Of a stretch of DNA of 64,000 nt, positions 62,229 to 64,000 are shown in pieces (the stretch's first letter is position 1; the number at the start of each line of letters is the position of its first letter). The stretch covers positions 152,867 to 216,866 of the forward strand of contig NZ_FMBL01000001.1 of assembly GCF_900094885.1 (NCBI RefSeq), given 5' to 3'. Origin of the DNA: Bifidobacterium commune (GTDB taxonomy: Bacteria; Actinomycetota; Actinomycetes; Actinomycetales; Bifidobacteriaceae). Position numbers and translations under genes: made by a program. The notes under the pieces were generated by a model. The model saw only the letters and a list, made by a program, of their open reading frames with translations, did no database searches and was not told the DNA's origin.

Positions 62229-64000
62229 ATGCGTACGCCTACAGGTAAGGCCAAAGTCGGACAATTCGTGTCGCGTTGCATTGCCATCGGGTCAGTGATT
62301 GCGATTGTATTCGTTGTCTGCTTTGGTCAATTAATCAACCTTCAACTGTTGAATGGCCGCTGGATGGCTGAAGCTGCTGCCGCCGGACGAACCCTGCAAG
62401 TTCCGGTGCACGCGATGCGTGGCAAGATTCTCGATGCCAATGGTGCGGTGCTTGCGCAGAGTGTGGAACGCTATACCATCATCGGCGATCCTGAGGCGGC
62501 GCAGGCATATGAGCCGTTGTGCAACAAACAGGTTAGCAACAACTGCATTCAGCCGAAAAGTCAAGGGGGTCGTACCTTGGGTGTGGTTGGTGCCGCGCAG
62601 GTGGCACGCTTGATTGCCCCGATATTGGGGATGGATGCCAAAGAGGTCGGCGGAAAACTGGCAGGCTCAGGTCGTTATGCCGTATTGAAGAAGAATGTCG
62701 AACCCGCCGACAAGCGCAAGTTGGACAAACTCGGTCTGGGGGGCATCGTCTATGGAGAACTTTGCCAGAACCGTGCATATTCCGACGGCAACCTGCTGGG
62801 TGCATTCCTTGGCGGAGTGGATGACAAAACCAACGGTGCATCTGGTATGGAACAGCTTGAGAACAAGGCGCTTTCCGGTTCTGACGGGTACAAGGTCTAC
62901 CAGCAGGGCAATAACGGTGTGGAAATACCGGACACGCTGACCGATTCCAAGGCGGCTCGGAACGGAAGTGACGTCAAGCTGACCATTGATGCGGATGTGG
63001 ATTGGTTCGTCAAAAAGGTACTTACCGACGGCAAGTCTCGCTTCGGTGCGGATTGGGCGGTCGCCTGCGTGATGGACGTGCAGACTCATCAAATCATCGC
63101 CTTGGAAGATTCCGATAATATTTTGGCGGGAAGCGACCAAGCCAAGCTCAGTGTTTCTCGCGCGGTTTCCGAGACCTTCGAGCCCGGATCGATCGGCAAG
63201 ACTTTCACCGTGGCCGGTCTAATGCAGCATGGGGTTCACCAGCTTGGTGACCGATTCCAGGTCCCTGATCACTTGGATAAAAACAAACAGCAGTATCGTG
63301 ATTCTGATGATCATCCGATTTCCAATTGGACCTTGGCCGGCATCTTTGCGCAATCCTCCAATGTCGGTATGCTGATGGCTTCAGATAATTACCGCGATGA
63401 GGATCGCTACGACATGCTTACCAAATTCGGGATCGGGCAATCCACCGGTCTGAATCTTCCGGGGGAATCGAGTGGAACGTTGACGACTCCCAAGGTTTGG
63501 GACGGACGTACCCGTGACACCGTTCTGTTCGGGCAGGGTTACTCAACTAGCATTATCCAGTTAACCAACGCCGTCGCGACGGTGGCTGACGGCGGTGTGT
63601 ATCGCAAGCCATCCATCATCGTTTCGAGAACGGATTCCGACGGTCATGTCATCAACGAGCCGCAAGATCAGGGCACCCGCATCCTTGATCCGAATGTGAA
63701 TGCTCAACTGATGAATGCGATGGAGTCTGCTGCCGATCACTATCAGCAAACGGTGGGTGTTAACGGTTACCGCGTCGCTGGCAAGTCAGGAACTGCTCAG
63801 GTGGCGGGGTCCGGCGGCCGCCTCACTGGCATCGTGGGTGATTGGACAGGCATTCTGCCTGCGGATAATCCCCGTTTCGTCGTTACTGTGGCGATGAAAA
63901 ACCCGCAAGGCACATATGGCGGCATCACCAGCGGTACCTTGTTCAAGCAAATCGGTGAATTCCTTATGCAGAAGTATGAGGTACCGGCATCAAGCCCGCG
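62229..64000 (+). CDS. ftsI: Septal peptidoglycan transpeptidase FtsI (PBP2/3 class B), 3' end beyond window
   Basis: The frame is open from the ATG at 62229 to the window end, 590 codons. An N-terminal membrane helix (SRCIAIGSVIAIVFVVCFGQ) precedes the pedestal domain (MRGKILDANGAVLAQS) and the transpeptidase domain with the catalytic SxxK in FEPGSIGKTFTVAG, SxN in FAQSSNVGML and KSG in VAGKSGTAQVAG. The product crosslinks septal wall and works with FtsL/FtsW. It starts three bases after the ftsL stop. Confidence 0.96.
   Translation, partial: MRTPTGKAKVGQFVSRCIAIGSVIAIVFVVCFGQLINLQLLNGRWMAEAAAAGRTLQVPVHAMRGKILDANGAVLAQSVERYTIIGDPEAAQAYEPLCNKQVSNNCIQPKSQGGRTLGVVGAAQVARLIAPILGMDAKEVGGKLAGSGRYAVLKKNVEPADKRKLDKLGLGGIVYGELCQNRAYSDGNLLGAFLGGVDDKTNGASGMEQLENKALSGSDGYKVYQQGNNGVEIPDTLTDSKAARNGSDVKLTIDADVDWFVKKVLTDGKSRFGADWAVACVMDVQTHQIIALEDSDNILAGSDQAKLSVSRAVSETFEPGSIGKTFTVAGLMQHGVHQLGDRFQVPDHLDKNKQQYRDSDDHPISNWTLAGIFAQSSNVGMLMASDNYRDEDRYDMLTKFGIGQSTGLNLPGESSGTLTTPKVWDGRTRDTVLFGQGYSTSIIQLTNAVATVADGGVYRKPSIIVSRTDSDGHVINEPQDQGTRILDPNVNAQLMNAMESAADHYQQTVGVNGYRVAGKSGTAQVAGSGGRLTGIVGDWTGILPADNPRFVVTVAMKNPQGTYGGITSGTLFKQIGEFLMQKYEVPASSP

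Overview
The window looks like a chromosomal segment of a high-GC Gram-positive bacterium of the Bifidobacteriaceae, most likely Bifidobacterium. The grounds are the actinobacterial protein families (DUF3052, DUF3107, Zincin_2/DUF2342, a HelD-type motor, an FtsZ-SepF-YggT-Wag31 cluster), an FBP-type L-lactate dehydrogenase, and a LexA gene divergent from a LysM protein. This is inference from gene content. No rRNA is present and species cannot be assigned from the sequence alone.

Layout. 1-14.6 kb: the 5' part of a secreted BspA/DUF285 repeat protein, murI and dapF (divergent), a VKOR family protein, a PHP phosphoesterase, a phosphotransferase-like protein with DUF3107, a short UvrD-like helicase, a Zincin_2 protein, a Lon-like membrane protease, DUF3052, glyA, tRNA-Val(TAC), a 24-bp tandem repeat, and a frameshifted membrane protein gene. 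14.7-23.3 kb: a multi-module DivIVA-motif protein, a membrane alpha/beta hydrolase, recO-uppS, a thiamine-binding family protein, glyS and dus. 23.4-29.5 kb: the ftsZ-sepF-yggT-wag31-lspA-rluD division and envelope cluster, then a GlpF-type channel. 29.6-39.4 kb: dnaE and a histidine cluster (hisD, hisC, hisB, an unknown acidic protein, hisH, hisA). 39.4-42.2 kb: a decayed sugar locus made of IclR, GH78 and beta-phosphoglucomutase remnants. 42.3-52.8 kb: glnA, a cytoplasmic-looking GH5 enzyme, a membrane-anchored surface protein, hrpA, a methyltransferase and hflX. 53.2-64 kb: ldh, a cation diffusion facilitator, lexA with a LysM protein and nrdR, helD, and the start of the division and cell-wall cluster mraZ-rsmH-ftsL-ftsI, where ftsI runs off the window.

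Most genes are housekeeping: cell division and peptidoglycan synthesis (murI, dapF, uppS, ftsZ, sepF, wag31, mraZ, rsmH, ftsI), DNA maintenance (dnaE, recO, lexA, helicases), tRNA and rRNA function (glyS, dus, rluD, rsmH), and amino acid metabolism (glyA, his genes, glnA). Two regulatory sites are clear by eye: four TGGKG blocks at exact 10-bp spacing in front of mraZ, and a cluster of four LexA-like boxes between lexA and the LysM gene.

No defence system, prophage, intact insertion sequence or CRISPR array was recognised. The most informative unusual regions are the decayed IclR/GH78/beta-PGM locus with visible deletion junctions, the G-tract frameshift at 14336, the multi-module DivIVA protein, the 11-residue repeat array in Wag31, and the PDZ-less Lon-like protease.
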